From Aphanomyces cochlioides (Eukaryota > Oomycota > Saprolegniomycetes > Saprolegniales > Verrucalvaceae), in NCBI GenBank assembly GCA_019828595.1, contig JAHQRK010000003.1, positions 3,162,001-3,226,000 of the forward strand: a stretch of 64,000 bases of DNA, in the 5' to 3' direction. A program made the position numbers and the translations under genes. Positions 1 through 10,625 of the stretch are shown piece by piece; within the stretch, counting starts at the first letter, position 1, and each line of letters begins with the position of its first letter. The notes under the pieces were generated by a model, which was not told the origin of the DNA, did not search any database, and saw nothing but the letters and a program-made list of their open reading frames with translations.

Positions 1-574
1 TTGTTGTCAATTTGTTTTAAAGGAGATTGTTTGTCAAGCATTGCAGCTTGATTTAAGAGGGATCCACCAATATGTTAACTAGATGGAGGGATATAAGATG
101 GACGTAGTAAGTTGTGATAGCGTTTCCATGATGAAGAGTCGGCCACTCGAAATGGAATTCCAGTGTCATAAAATACTTGAGCCATAGAATTATCCCAAAG
201 ATTTTTTCCTTGGCTGTGATAATATCTTGATATTGCGTCATTTTTTGTTACTGCTGTGGTCGCTCTGATGGCAATGCTGCCTTAGCGCTTGACTGTTGTA
301 ATATGTTGTCATTCCCATCATTAACTTGGACGATGGTTCGTTTACTGTCACCTAGAGATGGAAGGGGAAATAGAGATTTTGTCTCATTGGAGACATTCGG
401 ACAACTTCTTAAGTGAGATGCCCATCGAGACTTGTTTGCAGGTACGGAGTGTTGACATGCTGCACACCTAACAACACGGGAACGGCCAGATCCTTGTTTG
501 AAGAAGTGTGCGTCGATGTTGGAGGGATCCATAAAAGATATCGTTGTGAAACGACTCCTCGAAGCATCGTACAT
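1..574 (-). pseudogene. hAT-type transposase remnant, BED zinc-finger N-terminus
   Basis: Read from 574 down to the window edge. The first 108 codons contain a BED-like finger with two CxxC cysteines (RCAACQH) and a later HLRSC, the typical DNA-binding start of hAT transposases. The frame stops at 248, but a second frame continues in the same direction with the hAT core signature GIPFRVADSSSWKRY followed by LLRPSYIPPS and IGGSLLN. The frame change falls at an A6 run near 238, and an in-frame stop interrupts the core at about 75. A likely start is the internal Met of MDPSNIDAHFF at 532. The element runs off the left edge, and no inverted repeat is visible. Seen: finger, core motif, frameshift, stop. 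Inferred: decayed, non-functional hAT copy. Confidence 0.72.
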
Positions 575-971
575 GTATATTGAATTATGGTATACAAATT
601 ATACGTGTATAAAGACGTATAGTGCTCTATACACCTATATGTATAGGGCGAACTCTAGCTACACTCAAGAGAGCCAAGTTCCAGTCCCAAGCATAATTCT
701 TTCGCCCAGTGGAGTACCATGCTCGTCGTCACGCGTAATTGCAAAGAGCGCTCGTATACTATTCTCTCATATAGTATCTCCTCATGATCCACTCTGGTGA
801 AGTGGCTTAGAGCATCTTTAACGGTGGTCTCTATTCGCTATTTCCAATGATTTATCCGGAAAATAGCAAAAAAATCTCCACACCGGTGTGGCTATTCGCT
901 ATTTTAAATAGATGACTGGCTATTCTTTGCATCAATAGCCAGTCAGGCTATTTCGGTTTGAAAGGTGAATC

Positions 972-1688
972 ATGGGCAGGGGTGTGGCGTATAGCGAGCA
1001 CGAAGATCGCCAATTGTGCCGCTCTTGGATCGTGATAAGCGAAGATCCTGTCGTTGGTACAGATCAGACGTCAGCGTCATTTTGGGGAAGCATATTCAAT
1101 CATTGGGTTTCCCATTTGCCGTGGGAAACCACCGAAAGAACAGCGGACGCCCTCATGAATCACTTCAGTGACATCAACAAGGAGGTTCAGCGGTTTGTGG
1201 GGTGTCATGACTTTGTCGTCCGAAGCTTGCCAAGTGGGGCAAATACCGATAATGTGCTGCGCGATGCAATTGCCGAATATACAAGGCGAACGAACAAGAA
1301 ACAATTCAAGTACATGCATTGCTGGGAAGAATTAAAACAAAGTCCAAAGTGGGCTTCCAAATCAATCAGTCGAAAACGGTGCTCACTAAACAATGAACTC
1401 GACATTGGGGCGTCGCTGAGTGATGAAAGTCGAGCGAACAATGAAATCTCTGCGCGACCAAAAGGCAAGAAATGCGCAAAAAAAGAGAATAATGGCAACA
1501 CATCACTTGGCCGTATCAGTGCCTCGATGGAATCAAAAAACGAGCAATTCGGCCAGTACATGCTGTTGAAAATGCTCACGAAGTCAATTGAAGATATTCC
1601 ACATGAAAATCGTAGAGTGTTTGAGTTGATGAAGCAAAATTATATTGAAAAATACTCTCAAAGTCACGACGACTCAACTTCTGGCTAG
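972..1688 (+). CDS. Harbinger ORF1: Myb/SANT (trihelix-like) DNA-binding protein
   Basis: A 238-residue protein from an ATG 162 bp inside the left TIR. The first 50 residues carry the MGRG..YS..ED..LC.SW..VSEDPV.GTDQ...FW pattern of the Myb/trihelix proteins encoded by Harbinger elements and related to plant NAM-associated proteins. The middle is basic and low in complexity (KGKKCAKKENN). The tail from about residue 195 (QYMLLKMLTKSIEDI) is helical. In this superfamily ORF1 helps recruit the transposase to DNA and into the nucleus. It is convergent with the transposase, with only 20 bp between the stops, and both lie inside the same TIRs. The assignment rests on sequence pattern and element context. 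Confidence 0.82.
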   Translation: MGRGVAYSEHEDRQLCRSWIVISEDPVVGTDQTSASFWGSIFNHWVSHLPWETTERTADALMNHFSDINKEVQRFVGCHDFVVRSLPSGANTDNVLRDAIAEYTRRTNKKQFKYMHCWEELKQSPKWASKSISRKRCSLNNELDIGASLSDESRANNEISARPKGKKCAKKENNGNTSLGRISASMESKNEQFGQYMLLKMLTKSIEDIPHENRRVFELMKQNYIEKYSQSHDDSTSG

Positions 1689-1708
1689 TCAGATAATCAT
1701 TGGAGCAC

Positions 1709-3017
1709 TTAACTTGATGGAAATATATATCCTTGTCCTTTGAGTGTCCATAAATGTTGCATGAGATCATTGTGTAAGTTGGCATGAGCTAAACGATCTT
1801 GCAATGTAGTTCGGTCGATAGCATTCGGTTCAAAATAGAGTTGCGGTGAATGCGATTGAACGTCAACCTCTTCATCACCGTACAGATTCGCTTTGAGATT
1901 GTACTCAATTATCATGTTGTGCATGATAATGCATGCCTTCATAATGTGTTCCATCTCATGTGAAAACCATAATGCACATGGCTTTGCTAGGATGTGCCAT
2001 TTTGCTTTTAAAACACCAAAGGCGCGCTCGACGTCTTTACGATATTTTGACACAGAGTTCGTAAAGAATTCCTAGAAAATGAAGTCATTTTCGTTGCACT
2101 GCATTTCGTACTTTCATTGCGTTGTCATTGTTCGAAAATCCCTGCACAAACGTCGACCAGGCAGGATAAATGCCATCGACCAAAACATAACCAATTGATC
2201 GTGCTGTTCCAGATAAAATATAGTTGCATGGAGGAGACTTGCCAGCTAGCAATCTATCATACAAGTGAGATCGATTGAGGACGTTTATGTCGTTCAGCGA
2301 GCCAGGCATTCCAAAAAATGCGTGCCAAATCCACAAACGATGATCGGCAATTGCTTCAAGTACTATCGTAGGAGCTTGCGATTTTCCTTGATACGCACCA
2401 GCATAACTTGTTGGGCAATTCTTCCATTGCCAATGAGTGCAATCTAAAGAGCCAAGCATTCCAGGTACACCTCGTTTTTCAGCTGCAGCAAGCAACTCTT
2501 CTATGTCACGTGCACTGGGCTCTCGTAAATATATTTCTCCAAATTCATCAACGACAGCATCGCAAAATTGACGGCGGCACTCGTTAATTGTTGATTCACT
2601 CAAGCGTATATAGTCATCTTGGGTGTCTGACGACACACCAAATGCAAGTACACGAATAGCTGCAGCCATTTTTTGTAGAGACGACGCTCCAAGTTTGCCG
2701 GTGGCGTCTCGTTTTTGTTGAAAATACGTGGTATTGCTTTGTAGAGTTTGCAGTATACGGCAAAACAACGCGCTGGGCATACGAAAACGTCTTTCGAATT
2801 GTTTGTATGAGTATACTGACGCATTGGAAAAGTAATCCCTGAAAATCCGCTCGTGTCCTTCGGCTATTCCTCGATCCAAGTTGGGTCGACGACGACTTCG
2901 TTCCACTTGCTCTCTAGTTGAAGAGCCGTTGACGCTCTCACACATATACTGGACAACGTCCACATCTTCATCAAACAAGTATTCCATGATGGCATCGTCA
3001 TCGCTGTCGTCGGACAT
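1709..3017 (-). CDS. Harbinger DDE transposase (Plant_tran/DDE_Tnp_4 type), two exons
   Basis: The reading frame from 3017 breaks at a stop near 2085. A GT...AG intron at 2072-2111 (40 nt, GTACGA to TTCTAG) joins it in frame to the second exon ending at 1709, giving about 422 residues. Catalytic motifs are in order: GMLGSLDCTHW (first Asp), GSLNDINVLNRS (second Asp), the family signature LVDGIYPAWSTFVQ, and KDVERAFGVLKAKW (Glu), followed by IMKACIIMHNMIIE. The Met at 3017 (MSDDSDDD) is preferred over one 12 codons upstream because the acidic start is typical. It catalyses excision and insertion at TWA sites, consistent with the TTA duplication. The splice is inferred from frame and family continuity. 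Confidence 0.88.
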
Positions 3018-3178
3018 GGAAACAATCAACCAAGAGCACCACCTCGTGTCCAAATAGGGAATAGAATGGAAGAAAACCGGTGTGGCGTTGGACTGGCTAT
3101 CGAAACATACTCTACAATGATTGGCTAGTCGATGAAATACCGATTACCGAATAGCCAGTACCGGTAAAGATGCCCTTA

Positions 3179-4182
3179 CTGAAGGCAGCTTGTGTATAAT
3201 GAAGTAAATTCAATTATGATTATCAACACCGTGCTCGACAGTCTCCACACTCCACACATTGAATGGAACGGGCTGGAGGCCATCATCCGGATAAGCATTC
3301 CGGATAATGTGTTACTCCCCCTGCGTTCCATTTTTGTGGCCGACGGTATCGGAGACGGCGAGGAGAGCGTGCGAGCGGGGTGTCCGGGCTGTGTTGGCAG
3401 TGGCGCATCTCGAGTGTTGGCGAGGAAAGACTTTTGATAGTCTTCCTTTTCACACCAGGTGGTCGACAATTCCCCTTCAAGAGGCGTGTCAGCCTGTCGT
3501 CTTCGGTCACTCGACGCCGGGGTATGCAGGATCGGCTGCATGCTCCTACGGGACAAACCCGCGGGCCATGAGACAAACCAATTTAGCCTGGGGTATGGGA
3601 TTGCCTGAAATGCCCCATACTCCGACGGGAGGAACCCGCTGCCCCATGGAACACCCGTGTGTACGAGTGAGGCTGCGCTGTGACCCTCGCGCCCACAACC
3701 ACGGCCATGGGATCCGTTTTGACATCACAATGGACACACGCTGCTCATCTCAACGTCAACAGCTTCACAATTACGGCCGACCAACCAATTGCGTGTGTAT
3801 TGTTTGTTTCTCTGCGTCTGTGCATGTATTTATGTTATCATCAAGTGTCTTGTGCACTTGATGTCTTTTATGATGCATTTGTGTTCGAGTTTGGTTATGA
3901 ATTTCTTTGTATCCAACACAGTCGTGATGATTTCGGATTGATTGATTTCCTTCAATTACGGAGACCAGTATATTCGTATCTGAGTGTTGCTGCAGCTTGT
4001 TTGTCGGTTGACGTCGATTGCGATGAAGTGTGCTTCGATGGAGTTTCTTATACGATCGACTCGATATAAGCTCATCACACGATCCACTCCCCCTTCGTCG
4101 TCAATGTCGAGTCACTCTCATCGTTTGAGGTATATTGATCGTTTACTCTGTGGTTTTAATGATTTTGCAGGTTCACTGGGAA
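3179..4182. other. Intergenic, no gene recognised
   Basis: About 1 kb between the Harbinger element and the 3' end of the copia remnant. Short overlapping frames on both strands at 3180-3860 resemble nothing known and shadow one another. The stretch nearest the copia coding end (3780-4180) is TG-rich and would be the expected position of a 3' LTR, but no matching copy exists at the other end of the element, so an LTR cannot be supported. Confidence 0.5.
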
Positions 4183-7100
4183 TCACGTCATGCCCAGCAT
4201 GGCTCGCAGTTTCTCGAACTGTGCCAAGACGATACCCTTCGTGAGTATGTCGGCCACTTGTTCTTTTGTATTGATGTATCGTAGTTTGATGATGCCTTCT
4301 TCAACAAGATCCTTGATGAAGTGGAAGCGCAAGCGAATGTGCTTCGTCCTATCGTGCGAAGAGCTTCTGTGAACGACTTGGATCGTGCTCTGGTTGTCAA
4401 CGTGTAGGTAAGTTGGAGAATTGACAGCGAAACTCATTTCTTCCAGCAGTTCGCGTAACCAAACGATTGACTTTGCCGCTTCCGCGGCTGCGATAAACTC
4501 GACTTCAGTGGTGCTGTGGCCGACAAGACTCTGCTTCCGCGAGGAGAATATGACTGCGGCGCCGGCAAGAGTAATGATCGTACCCGATATTGACTTGCTG
4601 TCTTGTAGATCGTTGACGAAGTCAGCATCGGAGAAGGCATGAGGATGGCTGTTCTTGTTGCCGTCATAGGTGAGACCGAGCGATGTGCTGCCTTTCAAGT
4701 ATTGTAGGACACGCTTTGCTATGCGCCAATGCGTTTGGGTGTAATCATGGTTGTGCGACGCTAAAAAGCGAACGGCGTTCGCAATGCCTGGGCGCGTGGC
4801 CGACACCAAGTACTGCAGCGCACCAACAAGATTGTGGTAAGGGACGTTCCGCTTGTCGGCAGCGAGGTCAGTAGTCGTTTCTGCTCCACTTGCTTGAGGT
4901 GTTCGAACAGGATGACAATGAGCCATGTGAAAGCGATCAAGAAGCTCGATGACAAACTTTTCTTGGTGGATGCGAAGCGTTTTCAGCGAGCGGTCTCTGG
5001 TAACATGGATGCCAAGTATGTATTGTAGCTCACCCTTGTCGGTGACTTCAAAGGAAGTTTTTGATCAAATCTGTGGTAGAAGTCAATTCCGTCTTGTCTC
5101 TTCCCGCGATGACAATGTCGTCAACGTAAACAGCAAGGTATGTGGTTGTGCCAATTTGACTGTTTGACTTGACGTAGACACATTGGTCCTTGAAGCATTG
5201 CTTGAAGTTGATGGATCTCAAGAATTCATGGAGCTTTTTGTGCCACTGCCGCGGCGCTTGCTTGAGCCCATACAGCGACTTCTTTAGAAGACAGACATCG
5301 TTTGGCCGATCGGGATCCACGAAGCCTTCTGGTTGCGCCATGTAGATTTCTTCGTCGAGATCGCCATGTAAGAACGCTGTCTTGATGTCGATCTGAACAG
5401 TATTTAGGTCAAGGAGTGCGATCATGGCGCAGAAAACTCGAAGAGACTCAAGACGCAAAACAGGGGCAAAGGTGTCAGTGAAGTCCACACCTGCGATTTG
5501 GAGGAATCCTTTGATGACCAAGCGAGCTTTGAAGCGCTCAACTTTGCCAGACGGTACGTATTTTACTTTCCAAACCCATTTTGACTTGAGGGCTTTGCGC
5601 CCGTTTGGTAGGCTCGTCAATACCCAAACGCGGTTGGCCATCATGGATTTATATTCACTTTGCATTGCCGCATACCACTCGCTTGCGTGTGGACTTCGAG
5701 CGACGTCTGCCATTGTGAGTGGTTCTTCGATCTTGGATGAAGGAACTGAATCATTGCCTGTAGAATTGGATATTTGGTTCACTTCAAACCTCTTGGGTGG
5801 TCGCGATCGACGTTTAGGGCGTGGCTCTGGTGTGTCCATGGATGGTGATCGCTCGTGGTGGACTTGAGCCTCGTCACAGATATCGTGCGAAATATCGGTG
5901 TCATTTCTGAAGCGCTGCGAGGTCAACTGCTCCAATGCCTCAACCCCGCTTATCCCTTTGAAATTAGGAATCGACAATCGACCAGAGTTGAAAAGCTCGT
6001 TTGTGAACATGTCAGCATTTCGGATTTTTGATTCGTCGAACTTGACAGATCGGGAGACCGTGACGATACGGTCTCGAGGATTCCACAGCTTATAACCAAG
6101 TTGACTTGTAGCGTATCCAAGGAAAACACAGGGAATTGCGGGATTCGACAATTTTGACGGTCGATGTGATTTTGGTACGAATTTGAACGCAAGGCAACCG
6201 AACGTCTTCAGCATGTAGAGTCTGGATGGTTTCTTGTACAAGACTTCGTATGGCGTTCTGTGGTTCAGCAATTCTTGAGGTGTGTTGTTGTACACATGAA
6301 TGATGTACTCAAAGCAGTATCCCCATAGAGGCGACGGAAGTCCGCTCAGTGTCATGTACACTCGAATTTTGTTGAAGACCATTTCGTTTCCTTTCTCGGC
6401 AAGATGGTTCTCCTCTGGTGTGTCAGTATTTGTGAATTTTTGTTTGACGCCTCGTGATAGGCAAGCTGCTTTAAACGCTGCGCTTGTGTACTCTCCCCCG
6501 CCATCAGAATACAAGGTGCTGATTCGAGAGCCTTGGAGTTCACCGTCAACTGTTGATGTTAGCTCCTCAAGGTGGAGAATGGTATCGTATTTTGTCTTGA
6601 GAAGCTTGCCAAAGATGAAGCGCGAGGCTTGGTCAATGAACATACTTGTGTAAGCTTCATTGTGGATTGTTGCAGGCCTGATCGGTCCACATAGATCTGC
6701 GCTCAGACTTTGGAGCGGTGTTGGCGCAACGTAGTGGTGGGTGTTGCGGAATGAGACTCTCTTGGCTTAACCTTGCGCACAGCCGGGGCACACTTTTGTC
6801 GTGGTTACGAGATCGTTTTTGGGATCCATGATCGGTTTGATGATTTTGGCAACTTGGTTCATGTTGGTATGGTTCAATTTGTTATGCCATGCAATTAACT
6901 TGTCGTCATTAGGTTTGTCCGAGTTGATTGCATGGATTGTTGTGCTCTGGCCGAAAGTTTGAGAAGGAGGAACAGCCCATTCCCGATGATGCTTCATCAC
7001 ATTTTTGAGGACATAGAGGTTGTTGATCATCTCGAAATGCAGCTCATGATCCGTGTGTTTTCTTGTAGATTGTTTCAACGTTGTCTTGACGTACAAGATG

Positions 7101-7745
7101 GTAGTTGCTTTCCAAGAGTCGGCAATGCGAGTTGAGGTTCTTGTACAAGGAGGGGTTGTACGTCACATTGTTTAGAACGATTGTTGTCGACAAGCCATTG
7201 ACGTGGAGCTTGATCTTGGCTACACAAACTTGACCATGGATCTCTGTCTTATTTGGCAGAATTAGTCGACCAGGACCATGCCAGGTAGAGATGAACTCCT
7301 TCACTCCAGTCACGTGTCCAGTAGCACAATTGTCGAGCGTCCATTGCTGGTCTTTGTCATTGTCGTCGAGTGGTGAGTCCGAGCTTTTGTTTGAGATTGC
7401 GTTAATGTTGTAGGATGGACCATCGTCGGAGTCAGACGACTCGTCATCACGCGCCTTCTTTTGTGCTTTGGACTTGAACGGCTGTTTGGTAACTTGTCTC
7501 GTGATTGACTTTGCGTAATTTGGATCGAAGTCCGGATGATCTTGCGCAACATGGTTGGTCCGCCGGCGGCATATGAAGCACCACTTCCCCTCCTCGTTGG
7601 GCTTTGATCTCTGAGAGAAGTCTCTGACCTTCGACTGTAGCGCATTCACTTCACTCGCAAGTGTGTTGTCGTCGATTTGCCGCTTGCGCTTGATATCCAA
7701 ATCATGCGGACGATGTGAACGGCGGGTGCGTTGTCTTTCATTCAT
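4183..7745 (-). pseudogene. Ty1/copia-type retrotransposon polyprotein, decayed
   Basis: Read from 7745 to 4183 the domains follow copia order. There is a zinc-knuckle-like CFICRRRTNHVAQDH (about 7590); an aspartic protease site WTLDNCATGHV (about 7335); a GAG-pre-integrase segment AWHNKLNHTNMNQ and CPGC (6890-6770); an integrase core with MFIDQASRF, YSDGGGEYTS and an NHLAEKGNE-type Glu motif (6645-6200); a reverse transcriptase with VYVDDIVIAG (5640-5060); and an RNase H with SDADFVND and TTEVEFIAAAEA (4700-4190). Breaks: a frameshift near 7085, an in-frame TAA just after CPGCAQG at 6767, and a frameshift at an A5 run near 5062. The N-terminal Gag is missing and no LTR pair or primer-binding site was found. 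A dead, 5'-truncated copy. Confidence 0.9.
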
Positions 7746-7906
7746 TCATTCAGTTTGCATAAGTCTTCTTCCTGTCGTCGCCAGTCTTGGATGGTCGATC
7801 GCGCAGTCTTGAACTTTTTCGCTGTGTGAGAGTTGTTCGTGATCTTTGCATAGTTGATGGCTTCCAGCTTCGTCTTGAGATCAAACGATCGTCTGGTGTT
7901 TCCCAT
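7742..7906 (-). pseudogene. Pogo/Tigger-type (CENP-B/Brinker-like) helix-turn-helix fragment
   Basis: A 54-residue frame beginning MGNTRRSFDLKTKLEAINYA, with the continuation ...KKFKTARSTIQDWRRQEEDL. This matches the N-terminal DNA-binding helix-turn-helix of pogo/Tigger transposases and CENP-B-like proteins. It ends within four bases of the start of the copia Gag-like frame, at a (GAAT)n repeat. Removing one 4-bp unit would fuse the two frames. No pogo catalytic domain follows. It is either a truncated pogo element in which the copia piece landed, or a captured DNA-binding domain at the start of the copia-like protein. Confidence 0.5.
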
Positions 7907-7983
7907 GGCTGTCGAAATTGGGATTGAATGGCAAAGAAGTCGACTCCACAGAGCCACTCACCCTCAGCACTCTCAAAAGACAT

Positions 7984-8636
7984 ATCTGACCACCCTATAT
8001 AAACTTATTTCAGTGAAATATTAAAATTATAGAGGTAATTCAAATAGTGCTGCCCCCATGGTGCCGCTATATATTGAGCTGCCCGCCGGTTTATTTGGAA
8101 CTATACAGTATTTGTCATCTCCTCCTGTTTGCATGGTTGGAGCAGTTTCGAAAGCATGGATGATCATCCACAAGTATTTTTCACCCAGGCAAACTGTGGA
8201 GGATGCAACAACAGGCGGCGAGCCAAGATTGACCCATATTATTTCTTACTACTCTGTATTCATACAAAATATATGATAAAGCATATTTCTCATTCTTTGG
8301 TTCCAATGGATACAAATCCACACAAAATTTAATACAGGGACAAAAGTTGTTGTCTTCCATTGAAGGGACATCTGAAAGTTGTGAGATTTCAACTTTGGAA
8401 GTTGTTCACGACACAGCCACCTCCAAGCAGTAACAACATACTACAGCACTTCAGTCGACTCATCAGCAAGGCGTTTCTTCGCGCATGCTTGAGCATGAGC
8501 TCCTGAAATTCAGTGCTTCATGCTGGTAATGCTTGCAATGCACTGCAGCTGCTGTGTGCTGGCGAGGATGGACATGGTTGTCATGAGGATCAAATACATA
8601 AATTGATGGTGGTTAGACCATGACAGCTACACGGCG
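7984..8636. other. Intergenic, no gene recognised
   Basis: About 650 bp, AT-rich, between the retroelement remnant and the 3' end of the first PIG-L-type gene. Nothing resembling a coding exon or an LTR was found. The right part (8400-8636) would contain the 3' untranslated region of the minus-strand gene. Confidence 0.5.
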
Positions 8637-10625
8637 CTAACGCCGCAACTTCTTGTTGTCTGTTGGACAGTCTTCGACTTTGCCGTACTGGTGGTTGGGA
8701 TATGTGCGTCCCAAGTTCCAAGCATGGACAGACCAGTTTTCCTCGCCATAGGCATCCAAGATGGCTTTGCTTTGCCACATCCACGCATATCGTTGCAAGC
8801 TGTAGACGGGTTCGTCCAAGTTGACATCCCAGTAGAAGACGTCGTAGTCAAAGTAGTAGACTTGGTCGGCGCACGTGGACCAAATGTCCGAGTCGACGAC
8901 TTCTTGGACCAAATTGCCCGTCGCCAAGTGGAGAGGATGGTCGCCACTGCCGTTTTGTTCGTCTTGGCTATGGATTTCGACATTCGCGACGCCGTCCGAT
9001 TCGAGATGATAGATGCCGCGCAAGACATCGGCAAAGTCGTCGCGCGTGTAGTAGATTTCGTTCGGGAGATCCATCGGTGGCACAGCTTGGCCATTGTAGA
9101 GCAAGTTGAGCAAACCCAATTGGTACACGCCGTTTTCATCATTGCCAGGGTCTTCTCGGATGCAGAGGAAGTAGTGGAAGACGTTGCCAACCTTGACACG
9201 CGTGATGTGATGGCCAGCCACTGTGACAGTGTCGGTAATCTTCTTGGAGGAAAACAAACCAGCATGGTCGACCCACGCCGTGGTCGCGGCGACGGTGCCT
9301 TGCTGGCGAGCCAAGCGCCAGGATTGCCCAATGCCAGCATCACCGGCCGACGTGTAGATAAAGACAACTTTGGTGTTGGAGTCGGTGATCGCTTCGTGGT
9401 ACGAGTTGGACATGAAGAGCTCGTGGTCATCTTGATGTGCCGTCGTGTAAAACCGCACGGTCGATGGGTTATTGCCGTATGTAGGCAGCTTGGAGTTGAT
9501 CTTGGTTGAGAAGGCCGTATTGATCCACCCTGCGACGGAATCATCCGCGCCATCGCCGGTTTTGCCTTGAGCTGGAGCGTACAACGTGCATTGCTTGCCG
9601 TTGAGAACATAAGCAGTGCAGTAGCTGTTGCTCGTGCAAGTGGTTTGGCATGCGCTCTTGCTGTTGGCTGTGCTCGTGCTGATTTGATACGTGCTTGGCA
9701 AGGTCTGCTTGATGCCCGTGAACGAGCCCGTGGACGTCAAGAAGTAAGTTGTCGTGCTGCTCGTGGGGTAGACGTGGCTCAAGCACATTTCATCGCGAGG
9801 AGAGTACGTGAAGAGCGACGCACCGTGGAGACTAATGAGCGCAGCACATTCACCCACCGAATTGACGGACCAAAAGCCGCGGATCGTCGCACCATCGGTA
9901 CCGAGGATAGCTTTGGCATCGGGTGGCTGGCCGTGTTGATGGGCAGCGACTGTCGTGTTGACCTTCTCGACAATCGTGGCAAATTCAGGCTTCGCTCCAG
10001 CCTTCTCGTACTGAATGCCAGGGAGCCACTGCGACCCTTCCGCGGTGGAAAACTTGACGTTGGGGACGCGGACGTCCGGCGAGTAGGAGCCGTCCGAAAT
10101 GGACACACCAGGACCACCACCGATGACGAATGTGCGCACAAAAGCAGCGTAGATGTTGAGCGATGGATCTTGGTCTGGGCGACGGTCTGCCGCAGCCGTC
10201 TTGAGGCAGCAGTGTTGATTGTCGACGACGTAGAGTTTGCAGTTGGGATTGGCCGTGCAGGCATTGCAGCATGCATCAGGCGTCGTGATCCCGTCAATGC
10301 ATTCAATGTCGTTGCCCCAGTAGTCGACGTTCTTTTCAAACGGAAGGCATTCCGCCGGTCGCATGCCAGCCGAGTGAGCGCCAGCTTTGGCAACAAGTTG
10401 TGGGTTGCCATACTTGAGCCAGCAGCTTCCTTGGTACCATGTAAATCCCGAGCAGCGCTGATCGGCTTCACAGAGCGGTTTGCAGCCTTCCGCATTGTCC
10501 GCTTGGGGTGGCGTCGTCCATGGATCGATGATGTTGTTGAGAAGGAAATCCACGTCTTCCTTGATCGGGCCCCAATTGGCCGCCGCCACCACCGCCAGAG
10601 AGCTCGCGAGATGTGTGAATCGCAT
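8637..10625 (-). CDS. Secreted PAN/Apple-domain protein with PIG-L/LmbE-type deacetylase domain (copy A)
   Basis: A 662-residue single-exon protein. The Met at 10625 is chosen because it opens a signal peptide (MRFTHLASSLAVVAAAN); the frame extends 14 codons further upstream. Cysteine-rich PAN/Apple-like modules lie at about 40-75, 90-165 (CCNACTANPNCKLYVV) and 320-360 (CQTTCTSNSYCTAYVL). From about residue 390 a PIG-L fold is recognisable: FYTTAHQDDHELFM (metal His and Asp of the AHPDDE motif), TKVVFIYTSAGDAG, and a downstream DHPLH supplying the second His cluster. Known family members remove acetyl from N-acetylglucosamine-containing substrates with a zinc ion. Here the enzyme would be exported, with PAN modules binding glycan or protein. 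Substrate unknown. The Glu of AHPDDE is replaced by His. Confidence 0.8.
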   Translation of the reverse strand: MRFTHLASSLAVVAAANWGPIKEDVDFLLNNIIDPWTTPPQADNAEGCKPLCEADQRCSGFTWYQGSCWLKYGNPQLVAKAGAHSAGMRPAECLPFEKNVDYWGNDIECIDGITTPDACCNACTANPNCKLYVVDNQHCCLKTAAADRRPDQDPSLNIYAAFVRTFVIGGGPGVSISDGSYSPDVRVPNVKFSTAEGSQWLPGIQYEKAGAKPEFATIVEKVNTTVAAHQHGQPPDAKAILGTDGATIRGFWSVNSVGECAALISLHGASLFTYSPRDEMCLSHVYPTSSTTTYFLTSTGSFTGIKQTLPSTYQISTSTANSKSACQTTCTSNSYCTAYVLNGKQCTLYAPAQGKTGDGADDSVAGWINTAFSTKINSKLPTYGNNPSTVRFYTTAHQDDHELFMSNSYHEAITDSNTKVVFIYTSAGDAGIGQSWRLARQQGTVAATTAWVDHAGLFSSKKITDTVTVAGHHITRVKVGNVFHYFLCIREDPGNDENGVYQLGLLNLLYNGQAVPPMDLPNEIYYTRDDFADVLRGIYHLESDGVANVEIHSQDEQNGSGDHPLHLATGNLVQEVVDSDIWSTCADQVYYFDYDVFYWDVNLDEPVYSLQRYAWMWQSKAILDAYGEENWSVHAWNLGRTYPNHQYGKVEDCPTDNKKLRR

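Larger units (their letters stand above)
810..3175. mobile_element. Complete PIF/Harbinger DNA transposon
   Basis: A 2366-bp element bounded by imperfect terminal inverted repeats: GAGCATCTTTAACGGT from 810 and, read from the other strand at 3175, GGGCATCTTTACCGGT (14 of 16 identical). It is flanked by the direct 3-bp duplication TTA at 807-809 and 3176-3178, the target preference of PIF/Harbinger. Subterminal copies of ACCGGTGTGGC and of GGCTATTCG-like words occur at both ends. Inside lie the two genes expected of the family, arranged convergently: a Myb/SANT DNA-binding protein and a DDE transposase with one short intron. Nothing seen disables it, so it may be autonomous. Confidence 0.92.

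Noticed and set aside
3307..3861. 184-codon plus-strand frame after the Harbinger element
   Set aside because: Overlaps several other open frames on both strands, no motif, no start context. Best treated as chance.
3200..8600. LTRs of the copia element
   Set aside because: Compared 3200-4180 with 7980-8600 by eye: no shared direct repeat, no TG...CA pair and no primer-binding site was visible.
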